Positions 33,019-43,187 are shown, counted from the first letter of the stretch. The stretch is 64,000 nucleotides of DNA from Paenibacillus sp. UNC451MF (GCF_000686845.1 NZ_JMLS01000017.1:124001-188000), one strand, 5' to 3'. The notes: generated by a model not told the origin, from the sequence alone. Translations and numbers: made by a program.

Positions 33019-34599
33019 ATGATGAACATGGAAAAAAATATCCAAGCAGATATTGCCATTATAGGCGGAGGGGTAGGAGGTTGTTCCGCAGCGCTAGCCG
33101 CATGCAGTTTGGGAAAGAAAGTGTACATGACCGAAGAATACGATTGGATTGGCGGTCAGTTGACGAGTCAGGCTGTTCCACCTGATGAGCATAAGTGGAT
33201 TGAGCAATTCGGCTGTACGCGAAGCTATCGAAAATTTCGCGACCAGGTCAGGAGCTATTACCATCATAACTATCTGTTATCGGAATATGGGCGTTCGGCA
33301 TACTATTTGAATCCCGGTAACGGCGGAGTAAGCCGGCTATGCGCTGAACCGCGCGTCATGCATGCCGTGCTGCAGCAGATGCTCGCACCATTCATCAACA
33401 GCGGGAAACTCACCGTTCATACACGTTGTAAAATAACAAAAGCACATACACAAGGTAACAAGATCCAAGCCGTTTCCGTAAAACACGAAAATGGGGAGAC
33501 ACTGACTGTCCACGCAGCTTATTTTCTTGATGCAACGGAATGCGGGGACGTGCTGCCTCTTGCGGAGGTTGAATACGTAACCGGGGCAGAATCGAGACAA
33601 GAAACAAGCGAACCACATGCATTGGAGGGTCCTGCTGATCCTTATGATATCCAAGCATTTACTTACTGCTTCGCCATGGACTATTTCGAAGGTGAAAATC
33701 ACGTGATTGATAAACCCAAAGATTATGAGTTCTGGCGTACTTTTCAAGCGCCATTCTGGCCAAACCCGCAGCTGAATTGGGTATCACCAGATCCCAAAAC
33801 GCTGGAACCGACGGAAGAAACTCTTTTTCCCGGTACAGATAAATATCCTTTGTATGTTTATCGTCGTATTGTGGATCAAGCGAATTTTACATCCGGAACG
33901 TATCCGTCAGATATTTCGTTAGTCAACTGGGCTCAGAATGATTACTTTCTTGGAAACATCTACGATGTGCCTGAATCACTGGTCGAAAAGCATCTGCACC
34001 AAGCGAAACAGTTGAGCTTTTCTTTGTTATACTGGCTGCAGACGGAAGCTCCTCGGCCTGACGGGGGAGTGGGTTACCCGGGACTGAGGCTGCGTCCAGA
34101 TGTTGTCGGGACTACTGATGGAATGGCTCAGGGGCCGTATATTCGGGAATCGCGCAGGATAAAGGCGGAATTCACGGTATTAGAACAGCATGTAAGTGCT
34201 GCAATACGAGACGAGCAGGGGGCAGAAGAGTTCCCAGACAGCGTAGGAATCGGATGTTACAGAATTGATTTGCATCCAACTATGCGGGGACACAATTTCC
34301 TGGACATTTCTTCGGTACCTTTTCAGATTCCACTGGGTAGTCTGATTCCCAAACGGGTTACGAACCTACTAGCTGCATGCAAAAATATTGGGACGACCCA
34401 TATTACGAATGGTTGCTACAGACTTCATCCGGTTGAATGGAATATAGGGGAGTCCGCAGGCTATACAGCAGCATTTTGTTTGAACCAGAGCATGAACCCC
34501 AGTGAGGTTCGCGCAAACGCAGAGAAGCTCAAAGAACTTCAAGCTTTACTTACGGCGAATGGGATCGAATTGGCTTGGCCTAAGATAGGAGCTGTGTAA
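33019..34599 (+). CDS. FAD-dependent oxidoreductase (FAD_oxidored/PF12831-like)
   Basis: A 526-residue protein. The N-terminal dinucleotide motif is ADIAIIGGGVGGCSAALAA (GGGxGG), followed by YDWIGGQLTSQAV as the usual second FAD contact. A C-terminal ACKNIGTTHITNGCYRLHPVEWNIGESAG closes the FAD site, as in the FAD_oxidored family. It has no signal peptide. The reaction is unknown; members are often found among carbohydrate genes. The ATG at 33019 follows AAAGGAGGGA. It is the first gene of the carbohydrate region, with an AraC gene converging on it, and a second member of the family lies at 43188-44489. Confidence 0.85.
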   Translation: MMNMEKNIQADIAIIGGGVGGCSAALAACSLGKKVYMTEEYDWIGGQLTSQAVPPDEHKWIEQFGCTRSYRKFRDQVRSYYHHNYLLSEYGRSAYYLNPGNGGVSRLCAEPRVMHAVLQQMLAPFINSGKLTVHTRCKITKAHTQGNKIQAVSVKHENGETLTVHAAYFLDATECGDVLPLAEVEYVTGAESRQETSEPHALEGPADPYDIQAFTYCFAMDYFEGENHVIDKPKDYEFWRTFQAPFWPNPQLNWVSPDPKTLEPTEETLFPGTDKYPLYVYRRIVDQANFTSGTYPSDISLVNWAQNDYFLGNIYDVPESLVEKHLHQAKQLSFSLLYWLQTEAPRPDGGVGYPGLRLRPDVVGTTDGMAQGPYIRESRRIKAEFTVLEQHVSAAIRDEQGAEEFPDSVGIGCYRIDLHPTMRGHNFLDISSVPFQIPLGSLIPKRVTNLLAACKNIGTTHITNGCYRLHPVEWNIGESAGYTAAFCLNQSMNPSEVRANAEKLKELQALLTANGIELAWPKIGAV

Positions 34600-34656
34600 C
34601 CGATCCTCACTTAGAGTTAACATGATTTACAGTTGCAAGAATCATTATATTCTAAT

Positions 34657-34706
34657 AAAGATCGCTCTCCACCTGGTAAAACAGGGAAATGAGGAGAGCG
34701 ATCTTT
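34657..34706. terminator. Terminator between converging genes
   Basis: A 14-base stem AAAGATCGCTCTCC (34657-34670) / GGAGAGCGATCTTT (34693-34706) with a 22-base loop, between the oxidoreductase and the AraC gene on the other strand. Confidence 0.85.
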
Positions 34707-34707
34707 T

Positions 34708-35553
34708 TCAGCCTTCTTTTGACATAACACCGAACATCATTCGATACTGCAAGGGTGAAAAGCCAAACTGATTTTTAAACTGACGGCTGAAGTAATGAAG
34801 CTGGATTCCTACCGTTGAAGCGATGTCCGTAACCGACAAGGAGGTGGAGGTCAGCAGTTTTTTTGCCTTCTCCATCCTTAATTCATGAATGTATTGAACG
34901 GGCGACAACCCTAGCATCGATTTGAATAATTGGCTGAAATACTGAGGATTCATGTGAACCAACGATACGAGTTCGTTCATTGTAATCGGCTCTGACAGAT
35001 GATCCTCTATATATTGTACGACGAGCTCCATCTTCTCGTGAGACAACGCTCCAGCAAGATGTACCTTCTCAATTCCTGATTGTTCGAAAAAGTAATGCAG
35101 CAGCTCGAACAGAAGCGCCTTCACTTTCCAGACGGCAATAAGATCAGGACTCCTGAAATAATGGACAAGCTCCTGAAATAGCCTTTTTACTCGCTCCATA
35201 TCGCTAACTTCTATATAAAACGGTGTTTGTAATACATCCAGTAAACTCAAATCTCCGATGGACGCCGTAAAATGGCAAAAATATTTTAAATACGTATGAT
35301 CGCTGATGGTCCCATGCCCTTCCCGAATTCCCGAAGGAATCAAATATAATTGCCCAGCTCGGGGACTGAATTCTTGATCGTTGATGCTAAGCCATCCTTC
35401 TCCATCCAAAATAAAATAAAATTTATGAAGCTCGGGAACAAAACTCATATTTCCCCAACTGCGCGGAACTCTTACCATACTGGCAGACGTAACCGTCGTT
35501 TGCATATTGGACAAATAATGCTTCAAAAGTCGATTGTGATGGATCAGAATCAT
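34708..35553 (-). CDS. AraC family transcriptional regulator
   Basis: A 281-residue protein with an N-terminal cupin-like sensing domain (about 20-160; FYFILDGEGWLSINDQEF, RAGQLYLIPSGI) and a C-terminal double HTH (about 178-278; TMNELVSLVHMNPQYFSQLFKSMLGLSPVQYI and SVTDIASTVGIQ.HYFSRQFKNQFGFSPLQYR). The ATG at 35553 is chosen because GGAGG is 7 nt upstream and lies on the alternative start at 35565. It is divergent from a solute-binding lipoprotein gene at 35678 and probably activates that operon when its sugar is present. Confidence 0.92.
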   Translation of the reverse strand: MILIHHNRLLKHYLSNMQTTVTSASMVRVPRSWGNMSFVPELHKFYFILDGEGWLSINDQEFSPRAGQLYLIPSGIREGHGTISDHTYLKYFCHFTASIGDLSLLDVLQTPFYIEVSDMERVKRLFQELVHYFRSPDLIAVWKVKALLFELLHYFFEQSGIEKVHLAGALSHEKMELVVQYIEDHLSEPITMNELVSLVHMNPQYFSQLFKSMLGLSPVQYIHELRMEKAKKLLTSTSLSVTDIASTVGIQLHYFSRQFKNQFGFSPLQYRMMFGVMSKEG

Positions 35554-35677
35554 AATTTCCTCCATATTATGGTAAATTTTTAGGAACTTTAAGTGGTTTA
35601 TGCAAAGATATTATACAACAGAATCTTTAGAATGGGAGTGAAAGGAGAGGTTTATAAGCTGAAAGGGAGGAAGGGAT

Positions 35678-36976
35678 ATGGTTCGATCATTCGGTTTGTT
35701 ATTAATTGCGGTATGGATTGTATTAACGACTGCAGGTTGCACTCCAACAGAAGGAAGTAACAGTAAGGAGCGGGGAATGGAACAAGAAAGCTCCCTCAAA
35801 CCCGTCAATTTAAAGGTACTCGGCATTATTACATTCTCCGACGAGCAGTGGGACAACATCTTCGTCAAGCCGATCCAAAAGAAATTTCCTAACGTGACAT
35901 TGGAGAGATTGAACGAAAAAAATTACAGGGAAAGACTAACATCGGGGTATGTTCCAGACCTGCTCATTACTTCTTATGCTTCTATTCCAGATTTGATCGA
36001 ACTGAAGGTTGCCGGCGATATCGGACCCATGATGCAAAAATATAAGTTCGATGGTACCAATTTTGATAAGCCTGTTATGGACATGTTCAAAAGCTTCCCT
36101 TCATTCCAATTTGCCGGTTTACCAATGTATAAAAACCCTAAGGTAATGTTTTACAACAAAGATATTTTCGATAGGTTTGGCGTTCCTTACCCTACGGATA
36201 ATATGACCTGGGAGCAAGCAGTAGAGCTTGCCCGCAAATTGACAGTTACTGATGAAGGCATTCCTTACATGGGACTTCAGCCGGGAGGGCTGTCGCATCT
36301 TGCAGGACAATTATCTCTTCTGCAAGTCGATCCGAAAACGAATAAAGCTGCGGTTAATTCCGACGATTACCAACGGCTGTTTCAATTTTTGAAGCAGATC
36401 CAAACGATTCCAGGTATGGATTTGGGCAAGGCCAACTCGGATGCTTTTTTCAAAAACCGCACGCTTGCGATGTACGATTATTGGACGACGGACGGTTTGA
36501 TTCCACTAGAGGAAGCTCATAAAACGGGAAATCCGTTGAACTGGGATTTGGTTACTTCGCCAATGTTCGCAGATAAACCTGGAATTCACTCGATGACGGA
36601 TGTACATGTCATGCTCATGTCTGAGATGAGCGAGCACAAAGATCTGGTGTATCAAATCATGTCCTATATTGCCTCTTCAGAGGAAGTTCAATCCGAGTTC
36701 GCCAAAATTGGAAGAGCTCCTGTGTTACGCAGCGATAAAGTATTTCAACACTTCGGAGAAAATTTCGCTAGCGTGAAAGGAAAGAATCTTGAAGCCATCT
36801 TTAAGACTGGATTCGCGCCAAGACCCGCACCTTCTGCATATGAAGGATTGGCCAGTAAGCCAGTGAATGATGCGCTGTCCCGAGTCTTATCCGGTAGCGA
36901 GGATATCAACACCGCATTGAGGAAAGCTGAGGAGGAAGCCAATAAAAACATTGAAACGGCTGCAACAGCGAAGTAG
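35678..36976 (+). CDS. Solute-binding lipoprotein of a carbohydrate ABC transporter (orphan 1)
   Basis: A 432-residue lipoprotein; signal with lipobox ending at C21 (TTAGC). The mature part has the family 1 solute-binding fold, with the conserved VMFYNKDIFDRFGVPYP and MTWEQAVELARKL motifs near residues 155-190. The C-terminus (INTALRKAEEEANKNIE) is shared with the other two orphan proteins in this window. It would catch an oligosaccharide outside the cell. Permease genes are not adjacent. The next genes encode a GH123_N-like protein and a GH89 enzyme, pointing to a GlcNAc-containing ligand. ATG follows GGGAGGAAGGG. Confidence 0.9.
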   Translation: MVRSFGLLLIAVWIVLTTAGCTPTEGSNSKERGMEQESSLKPVNLKVLGIITFSDEQWDNIFVKPIQKKFPNVTLERLNEKNYRERLTSGYVPDLLITSYASIPDLIELKVAGDIGPMMQKYKFDGTNFDKPVMDMFKSFPSFQFAGLPMYKNPKVMFYNKDIFDRFGVPYPTDNMTWEQAVELARKLTVTDEGIPYMGLQPGGLSHLAGQLSLLQVDPKTNKAAVNSDDYQRLFQFLKQIQTIPGMDLGKANSDAFFKNRTLAMYDYWTTDGLIPLEEAHKTGNPLNWDLVTSPMFADKPGIHSMTDVHVMLMSEMSEHKDLVYQIMSYIASSEEVQSEFAKIGRAPVLRSDKVFQHFGENFASVKGKNLEAIFKTGFAPRPAPSAYEGLASKPVNDALSRVLSGSEDINTALRKAEEEANKNIETAATAK

Positions 36977-37020
36977 CGGGATGATGCGAATGACTGCTAG
37001 AGAAGGAGTGTAATAACCAA

Positions 37021-39594
37021 GTGACGCAAAAAGAGAGTGAAGTAAGGAAACAGCGGCTTGTTGATAAAGGAGTTCAAGAACAATCAGACTTCTACTTACT
37101 TGCAGTGGAGAGGGAACGGCCCATTGTTACACTTCAGGATATGCCTGAAGATTGGCTTGAACGTTCCGAGCGGAGAGAGTTTACAGCTGTCACAAGACCG
37201 GGCGAGTTTTTTGCTCTACAAATCGTGTTATTCGCTAGTAGCTGTTCGTTGCAGCAGGTACAAGCAGACTTCAAGGATTTGGTATCCGGGCATGGACAGC
37301 GAATTCCTTCTTCAGGGATCGAATGCTTTGCCTTGGAAGGACAAGATGCCTCAGGTCAATTGTTCAAGAAGGACGTTACTGTCAATCAGGGTGGGGTTCA
37401 GTCATTATGGATTGGAATCTCTGTTCCGACAGATGCATCAGCGGACCATTATATCGGTGAATGGACCATTATGGCTGGCAGCAAACGTAAGCAGTTAACC
37501 GTTAGGCTTACCGTAGCGGGGGAACCATTGGACGATGCCGGGGATAGCGAACTATGGAGACATTCCCGTTTAAGGTGGCTGAACTCGGATGTGGCCCTGG
37601 ATGACGATGTTACATTGCCCTATACTCCGGTTACCTTAAAAGGCATGACGGTAGGATGCCTTGGCAGGGAAATGACGTTAGACGAGCATGGATTTCCCGA
37701 ATCGATTATCAGTCGGTTTAATTACGCGGTGGACGGAATGCTGGAAAAAGGACGGCCTATTCTCGAGGAACGGATACGACTTGTTGTGGAGAGCCAACAC
37801 GGAGAAGTCGAGTGGAAGAGTAAGGGATTCCAAATCGAACAGCAGACAGACAGCTGCATCGGTTGGATTGCGGAAAGCGACAGTAGAACATGGGAGATGA
37901 GTTGTCAGGCTAAGTTGGAGTTCGATGGATTCGTTCAATTCGACGTGACCTTAAGGGCGAAAGAGTCGGTATGCATCAACGATATACGGCTGGATATTCC
38001 TTTTGTACCAGAAGTGGCGCGCTATGCGATGGGAATGGGCCATAAGGGAGGATTCCTCCCCGACCAGCTTGATTGGAAATGGGACCCATCCAAGCATCAA
38101 AATGCGATATGGATCGGAGACGTCAATGCCGGTCTTCGGTGCCGGCTTCTCGACCCGGATGGACAGAGACCGTTCGTTAATATCTACTACAAGCACCGTC
38201 CGATAACGGTCCCGGACAGTTGGCATAATCAAGGTAAAGGAGGCGTTACACTCTTAAGGCAAGAACGCAACGTACTATTCCGCGCTTATAGCGGAGAACG
38301 TATTGTCGATAGGGGAGAGGAGCTCCATTTCCAGTTCGATCTGATGATCACACCGCTGAAGACTATCGATATGCTCGGTCATTGGAACAACCGGTATTAT
38401 CATCGTCTGGAAGGAAAGGCGTTAATGAATACGTGGCAGGCAGCAGCGGAGGCAAGCGGCGCCAATATCATCAATGTTCATCATGGTGCCGAAGCCCATC
38501 CTTATATTAACTATCCGTTCCTTGAAGTGGAGAACTTGAAGCAATTCGTTGAGGAAGCTCACGACAAGGACTTGAAGGTTAAGCTGTATTACACCGTTCG
38601 GGAAATGTCCGATCATATGGTGGAACTGAAAGCACTCCGAAGCTTGGGTGATGAAATATTTCCACATCCGAACCCAGCAGTAACCACTTCATTGTGGCAG
38701 GGGGATGCCGCCGCTTGGGTGCGCGAGCATCTGGGAGATGACGTCATACCGGCATGGAAACATGAATTTAAAGTAGGAAAACATGCCGGGGAAATTGATG
38801 CGGCTATTCTTACAGACGGCACTTCGAGGATGGTCAACTACTATCTGGAGGGGCTGAAATGGCTCGCGGAGCAGGTCGGTATTGATGGTATTTATATTGA
38901 TGATACCGCATATGACCGTATCGCAATGCGTCGTGCCCGCAAAGTTCTGGATCGGGCGAAACCCGGCTCCCTCATCGATTTTCATACATGGAATCATATG
39001 AACGAGCGGGCAGGCTTTATCAACAATGCCATTTTGTATATGGAGCTGTTTCCTTATCTGGACAGCTTATGGATTGGAGAAGGCTTTCGCTATAACGAGG
39101 TAAGCCCTGAATATTGGCTTGTAGAAATAAGCGGTATCCCATTCGGATTAATGGGAGAAATGCTCGGTCATGGCAATCCGTGGCGCGGGATGGTATACGG
39201 CATGCCGAATCGGCTTGGTTGGTTCGGCCAAAGTCCCGAACATCTCTGGAAGCTGTGGGATCACTTCGGTATTCAGGAAGCACAAATGCTCGGTTATTGG
39301 CATCCTGATAATCCGGTGCATCCCGAGCGATCCGATGTGCAAGCCACTGTCTACAGTATGCCTGAGCAATTACTCATTGTTCTTGCGAGCTGGGCGGAGG
39401 AGCCGATCGAGTGTGGGCTGCAAATCGATTGGGAGAAGCTTGGTTGGAATCGCGAATTGATATCCATCGAAGTGCCGGCGATTCCGGATGTTCAAGAACG
39501 ATTGACACTGGAATCATTAGACAGGATACCGCTGCAGCCTCAGCAAGGTTTACTTATTGTATTGCGATCAAATAAGAGACAACAGGAGGAGTAA
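37021..39594 (+). CDS. Glycoside hydrolase-like protein (DUF6067/GH123_N-like)
   Basis: An 857-residue cytoplasmic protein without signal peptide. The N-terminal about 450 residues look like beta-sandwich domains; FTAVTRPGEFFALQIVLFASS near 55-75 is typical for this group. The central part (about 480-770) is probably a TIM barrel: ANIINVHHGAEAHPYINYPF, then DGIYIDDTAYDR with Asp pairs, and YMELFPYLDSLWIGEG. It resembles GH123_N/DUF6067 proteins; the catalytic pair and substrate are unknown. The GTG start at 37021 follows GAAGGAG, with a rather long 12-nt spacing. It lies between the solute-binding gene and the GH89 gene on one strand, so it is likely in one operon. Confidence 0.72.
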   Translation: MTQKESEVRKQRLVDKGVQEQSDFYLLAVERERPIVTLQDMPEDWLERSERREFTAVTRPGEFFALQIVLFASSCSLQQVQADFKDLVSGHGQRIPSSGIECFALEGQDASGQLFKKDVTVNQGGVQSLWIGISVPTDASADHYIGEWTIMAGSKRKQLTVRLTVAGEPLDDAGDSELWRHSRLRWLNSDVALDDDVTLPYTPVTLKGMTVGCLGREMTLDEHGFPESIISRFNYAVDGMLEKGRPILEERIRLVVESQHGEVEWKSKGFQIEQQTDSCIGWIAESDSRTWEMSCQAKLEFDGFVQFDVTLRAKESVCINDIRLDIPFVPEVARYAMGMGHKGGFLPDQLDWKWDPSKHQNAIWIGDVNAGLRCRLLDPDGQRPFVNIYYKHRPITVPDSWHNQGKGGVTLLRQERNVLFRAYSGERIVDRGEELHFQFDLMITPLKTIDMLGHWNNRYYHRLEGKALMNTWQAAAEASGANIINVHHGAEAHPYINYPFLEVENLKQFVEEAHDKDLKVKLYYTVREMSDHMVELKALRSLGDEIFPHPNPAVTTSLWQGDAAAWVREHLGDDVIPAWKHEFKVGKHAGEIDAAILTDGTSRMVNYYLEGLKWLAEQVGIDGIYIDDTAYDRIAMRRARKVLDRAKPGSLIDFHTWNHMNERAGFINNAILYMELFPYLDSLWIGEGFRYNEVSPEYWLVEISGIPFGLMGEMLGHGNPWRGMVYGMPNRLGWFGQSPEHLWKLWDHFGIQEAQMLGYWHPDNPVHPERSDVQATVYSMPEQLLIVLASWAEEPIECGLQIDWEKLGWNRELISIEVPAIPDVQERLTLESLDRIPLQPQQGLLIVLRSNKRQQEE

Positions 39595-39599
39595 CGCTC

Positions 39600-41723
39600 A
39601 TGATAGGAGATATGAAGAAGAATTTTTTTAATAAAGAGGTTGTAAACGGCTTATTGAACAGGCTACTGGGTTCAGCGAATCGAGAACAATTTGATCTGGA
39701 AGAGATTGCACAGGAGAATGGACTTGATGTGTTTGAAATTGAAAACAGAGGTAAACGCGTCGTGCTCCGGGGCTCTAACGGCATCAGTCTTGCTTCCGCT
39801 CTCCACTGGTATTTGAAATATAGTTGCCATGCTCATATATCCTGGTCGGGAAATCAGCTTTCATTGCCGGAGCAGCTTCCTCAGGCAGTAGAGATTCGTA
39901 ATACGACGCCATACCGCCACCGCTATATGTACAACTTCTGCACCTTCAATTATTCGATGACTTGGTGGGATTGGGAGCGTTGGGAGCGCGAAATCGATTG
40001 GATGGCTCTGCACGGGATCAATATGCCGCTCTCCGTAACCGGACAGGAAGCGGTTTGGATGGCGACCGGGCGCAGACTCGGGCTGTCAGACGAAGATATG
40101 CTGCAGCATTTGACAGGACCGGCATATTTGGCATGGCACTATATGGGAAATGTAGACGGTATGGGAGGACCACTTCCGCAAAGCTGGATCGACGGGCAGC
40201 AGGAGCTGCAGCAGCAAATACTTGAGCGCGAGCGGCAATTCGGTATGACACCGGTACTTGCGGGATTCTACGGTCATGTACCAGCTGTATTGAGAGAGAA
40301 GCGTCCCGGCGCGAATATCACGCAGCTTAAGTCATGGTTCGGTATGCCCGGCATTCACTTCCTCGATCCTCGCGACCCGTTGTTTGACGAGGCAGCTGCT
40401 ATTTTTTACGAGGAACAGGAAAGGCTCTATGGCACGAACCATTTGTATGCTATGGATCTGTTCCATGAAGGCAAATCTCCTGACAACTCGCCAGAATATG
40501 TGACGGCGTCAGCAAAGGCTGTTTGTCAAAGCATGTTGAACCACGACACAGAGGGAGTTTGGGTCATGCAAAGCTGGTCGATGTCAGAGCCGATTGTGCG
40601 AGCGCTCCCAGAGCGGCATCTTCTGATGCTGGATCTGTATGCGGAGAATAACGCCAAGTGGAAGCAAACCCATGCCTTCTACGGCAAACCGTGGGTTTGG
40701 TGCATGCTGCATAATTTCGGAGGGCGCAACGGAATGTTCGGCGATTTGGAGGCTGTGGCGCAAGGTCCGGCGCAGGCGCTTCACGATCCGGGGAAGGGCG
40801 ATATGGCAGGAATCGGATTCGCTCCCGAAGCCATAGAAGAAAACCCTGTATTTTACGAGCTGCTGAGTGAAATGGTTTGGCGGAAGGAAGCTCCCGAGCT
40901 GGATAAGTGGGTGCCAACTTATTTGCAACGCCGTTATGGGAGCCACAATGAAACAGCAGTGGAAGCGTGGCATTGGCTACGACGGTCGGTATATTCCAAA
41001 AATTCGAATTATGAAACCGTCGTTTGTGCCAGACCCAAGCTGGAGATCAGACGAACATGCAATGGAACTGTAGTCCCCTTTTACGATGTACGAATGCTGC
41101 TACGTGCATGGGAGTGTTTGTTGGGTTCTGGGGATGAATTGCGGTCATCTGCCAATTACCAGTACGATCTTGTCAATGTAGGCCGTCAAGTGCTGTCTGA
41201 TATCGCCAGGCCTCTGCACTTGAAAATGATCGAGTCGTTTCGGCAAAAAGACCGCACGCTGTTCAATCACAATTGGAGCGCATTGGAGACACTGATCAGT
41301 GATCTGGATGAGTTGCTTGCAACGAATGTTCATTTTCTTACAGGACCTTGGGTAAACAGTGCGAAGAAGTGGGGGGGCAATACCGAAGAGAAGGCGCTTC
41401 ACGAGTTCAATGCCCGCACGATCATCTCCACCTGGTGGCCTGAAGTCACTTTCGACGACTATGCACACAAACAGTGGTCCGGTATTATGTCAAGCTTTTA
41501 TCTGGAAAGGTGGAGAAGATTCGCCGTCTGTTTGGAAGCTGCTATCGACGAACCGGATGCATTCGACCAGGAAGCCTTTGACCTTGATATTCGCAAATGG
41601 GAGCTAGACTGGATGAAGGGAAGCGATGCGTTTGCCACAGAACCGGCAGGGGACCCCGTAGCCGTATCCCGTCGGTTGTGCGAGACATATGCGTCTTGGG
41701 TCGACCATTTCTGGAATAAATAA
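39600..41723 (+). CDS. Alpha-N-acetylglucosaminidase (GH89)
   Basis: A 707-residue protein similar to human NAGLU and bacterial GH89 enzymes. Landmarks: RYMYNFCTFNYSMTWWDWERWEREIDWMALHGIN near 104-140, GFYGHVPAVL, a catalytic Glu in MDLFHEGKSP, HNFGGRNGMFGDL, and the second Glu in GFAPEAIEENPVFYELLSEM. It cleaves terminal alpha-linked GlcNAc, found in mucin-type glycans, heparan and some bacterial polymers. No signal peptide is present, so it should act on imported oligosaccharides. The ATG at 39600 has GGAGGAG upstream, and it begins six bases after the preceding gene. Confidence 0.93.
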   Translation: MIGDMKKNFFNKEVVNGLLNRLLGSANREQFDLEEIAQENGLDVFEIENRGKRVVLRGSNGISLASALHWYLKYSCHAHISWSGNQLSLPEQLPQAVEIRNTTPYRHRYMYNFCTFNYSMTWWDWERWEREIDWMALHGINMPLSVTGQEAVWMATGRRLGLSDEDMLQHLTGPAYLAWHYMGNVDGMGGPLPQSWIDGQQELQQQILERERQFGMTPVLAGFYGHVPAVLREKRPGANITQLKSWFGMPGIHFLDPRDPLFDEAAAIFYEEQERLYGTNHLYAMDLFHEGKSPDNSPEYVTASAKAVCQSMLNHDTEGVWVMQSWSMSEPIVRALPERHLLMLDLYAENNAKWKQTHAFYGKPWVWCMLHNFGGRNGMFGDLEAVAQGPAQALHDPGKGDMAGIGFAPEAIEENPVFYELLSEMVWRKEAPELDKWVPTYLQRRYGSHNETAVEAWHWLRRSVYSKNSNYETVVCARPKLEIRRTCNGTVVPFYDVRMLLRAWECLLGSGDELRSSANYQYDLVNVGRQVLSDIARPLHLKMIESFRQKDRTLFNHNWSALETLISDLDELLATNVHFLTGPWVNSAKKWGGNTEEKALHEFNARTIISTWWPEVTFDDYAHKQWSGIMSSFYLERWRRFAVCLEAAIDEPDAFDQEAFDLDIRKWELDWMKGSDAFATEPAGDPVAVSRRLCETYASWVDHFWNK

Positions 41724-42053
41724 TACTATTCAAAAAGGTTGCTCCTTATAATAAAGCCAACCTCCTATTCCGAGAACCGGAGTAGGGGGTTGTTTGTGTT
41801 CATTTTTCACTTTATATTTGATACAAAACACTAAACAGCAACTTAGAACTGTTAAAGCGGTATAATGAAATAATCGATGCCAATACGTTTAGGTAAAAAC
41901 TGTTATGGAAGAGACTGGAAGGATCATGTAAAATAGGAATGCAGATCAGAACAGCTGCGGTTGAGACTGAATAATGGGAGAGGATAATTACGATAAGAGA
42001 ACTAAATGAGTTCAACTTACAGCAATCTTTAGGTGTTGAGAAAGGGGTACACT
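41724..42053. other. Intergenic region after the GH89 gene
   Basis: A 330-base gap. Apart from the terminator at 41758-41793 there is no gene or clear motif; the rest probably holds the promoter for the acetyltransferase. Confidence 0.55.
41758..41793 (+). terminator. Terminator of the GH89 operon
   Basis: CAACCTCCTATTCCG pairs with CCGGAGTAGGGGGTTG (with one bulge and a G-T pair) around AGAA, followed by TTTGTGTT. Confidence 0.7.
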
Positions 42054-43004
42054 TTGCAACTCTGTATACGTGAATATGAAAGTCATGATTTGGAGCAGGT
42101 ACTGAAATTATCACATGCTTTTTATGCTGGAATTCAGGGTTCATTTTCGTTGGTTGACAATATAATGGGAAATCGAATGATTGCGAAGTATGTGATAAGT
42201 GATTTGGAAACTGGACTCATTTATGGATATGCACTACTAGCAGAACAGATTATGCAAAAAATCAAGTTAAGATTAGAGTTTGTCGTAAAAAACGACTTCA
42301 CGCTGATGGAGGTAATTCATGAACTTTACAACAAAATAGAAAATGTCATAAAAAAGGTGGCCCCCTACACAGTCGAAACAAGAATGTTCACTCCAAATTC
42401 GAAAGAAATCAATTTTTTTACAGGAAAAGGGTTTAAAGAAAATCATCGTATGGTAAAACAGATTCTTCATATTCAGTCAGCTAACATAGATTCTATTACT
42501 GGTCTTGAGAATGATCTGCAGAATAAAGGAATCATTATCAGCACGTTGGCTGAAGAGAAAGTCTATCGCTCAGAGTCCTTGAATGATTTAAAAAGACTTA
42601 TACTTGACACCAATCCCGATTTTCCAAACGAGCTCCCATCACATTTAATGCAACCAAATAAGGATACATCATGGTTGAACAAATCAGAACTAATTCCAGA
42701 GGCATTTTTTATCGCAATTCAAGAAGGATGTTATGTCGGTTATTCATGTCTATTTAAGGGTCCAAATAACTCATTGATTCAAGGTAATACAGCTATTTGC
42801 AGGGATTTAAGAAATCTCGGAATTGCTACATTACTGAAATTGAGAGGGATCTCTTTCGCCAAGATGAATAGCTTTGACATTATCTATACAGCAAATCGAG
42901 ATTCGAATAGATCCATGGCAAGGATTAATGAAAAGCTTGGGTGGATTATGTACGATAGTGAAATTCGTATGGAGAAGATAGTAAATAAACAATACGGAAT
43001 TTAA
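42054..43004 (+). CDS. Tandem GNAT N-acetyltransferase
   Basis: A 316-residue protein with two GNAT-like halves. The second (about 160-316) has YVGYSCLFKGPNNSLIQGNTAICRDLRNLGIATLLKLRGI, an acetyl-CoA motif of the RxxGIA type, and a TANRDSNRSMARINEKLGW ending. The first half retains the fold but has a poor motif. The start is probably the TTG at 42054 because AAAGGGG lies 6 nt upstream; an in-frame GTG at 42033 is possible. It stands alone on the plus strand. Its AT-rich codons differ from those of the enzymes around it. Confidence 0.75.
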   Translation: MQLCIREYESHDLEQVLKLSHAFYAGIQGSFSLVDNIMGNRMIAKYVISDLETGLIYGYALLAEQIMQKIKLRLEFVVKNDFTLMEVIHELYNKIENVIKKVAPYTVETRMFTPNSKEINFFTGKGFKENHRMVKQILHIQSANIDSITGLENDLQNKGIIISTLAEEKVYRSESLNDLKRLILDTNPDFPNELPSHLMQPNKDTSWLNKSELIPEAFFIAIQEGCYVGYSCLFKGPNNSLIQGNTAICRDLRNLGIATLLKLRGISFAKMNSFDIIYTANRDSNRSMARINEKLGWIMYDSEIRMEKIVNKQYGI

Positions 43005-43072
43005 TAATGTCAGTTAATATAATCATTGTTTGCTGTTTTGAATAGGACAGGTGATGTTAGAAGAGGAGTTGT

Positions 43073-43124
43073 AACCGCTATCTATCCAGCACTTAGAGAA
43101 GCGAAAGGACAATAGCGGTTTTTT
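43073..43124 (+). terminator. Terminator after the tandem GNAT gene
   Basis: AACCGCTAT (43073-43081) pairs with ATAGCGGTT (43112-43120), followed by TTTT; the 30-base loop is long. Confidence 0.55.
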
Positions 43125-43187
43125 GGGGATACGATCGAGAACTTAGCCTTTTTCCAGATGAGTCTACAGGGAAATGTAAATACTACT

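Noticed and set aside
40564-40973. Antisense frames of 117-129 codons opposite the GH89 gene
   Set aside because: No start signals or motifs; the plus strand carries conserved GH89 sequence over the same bases.
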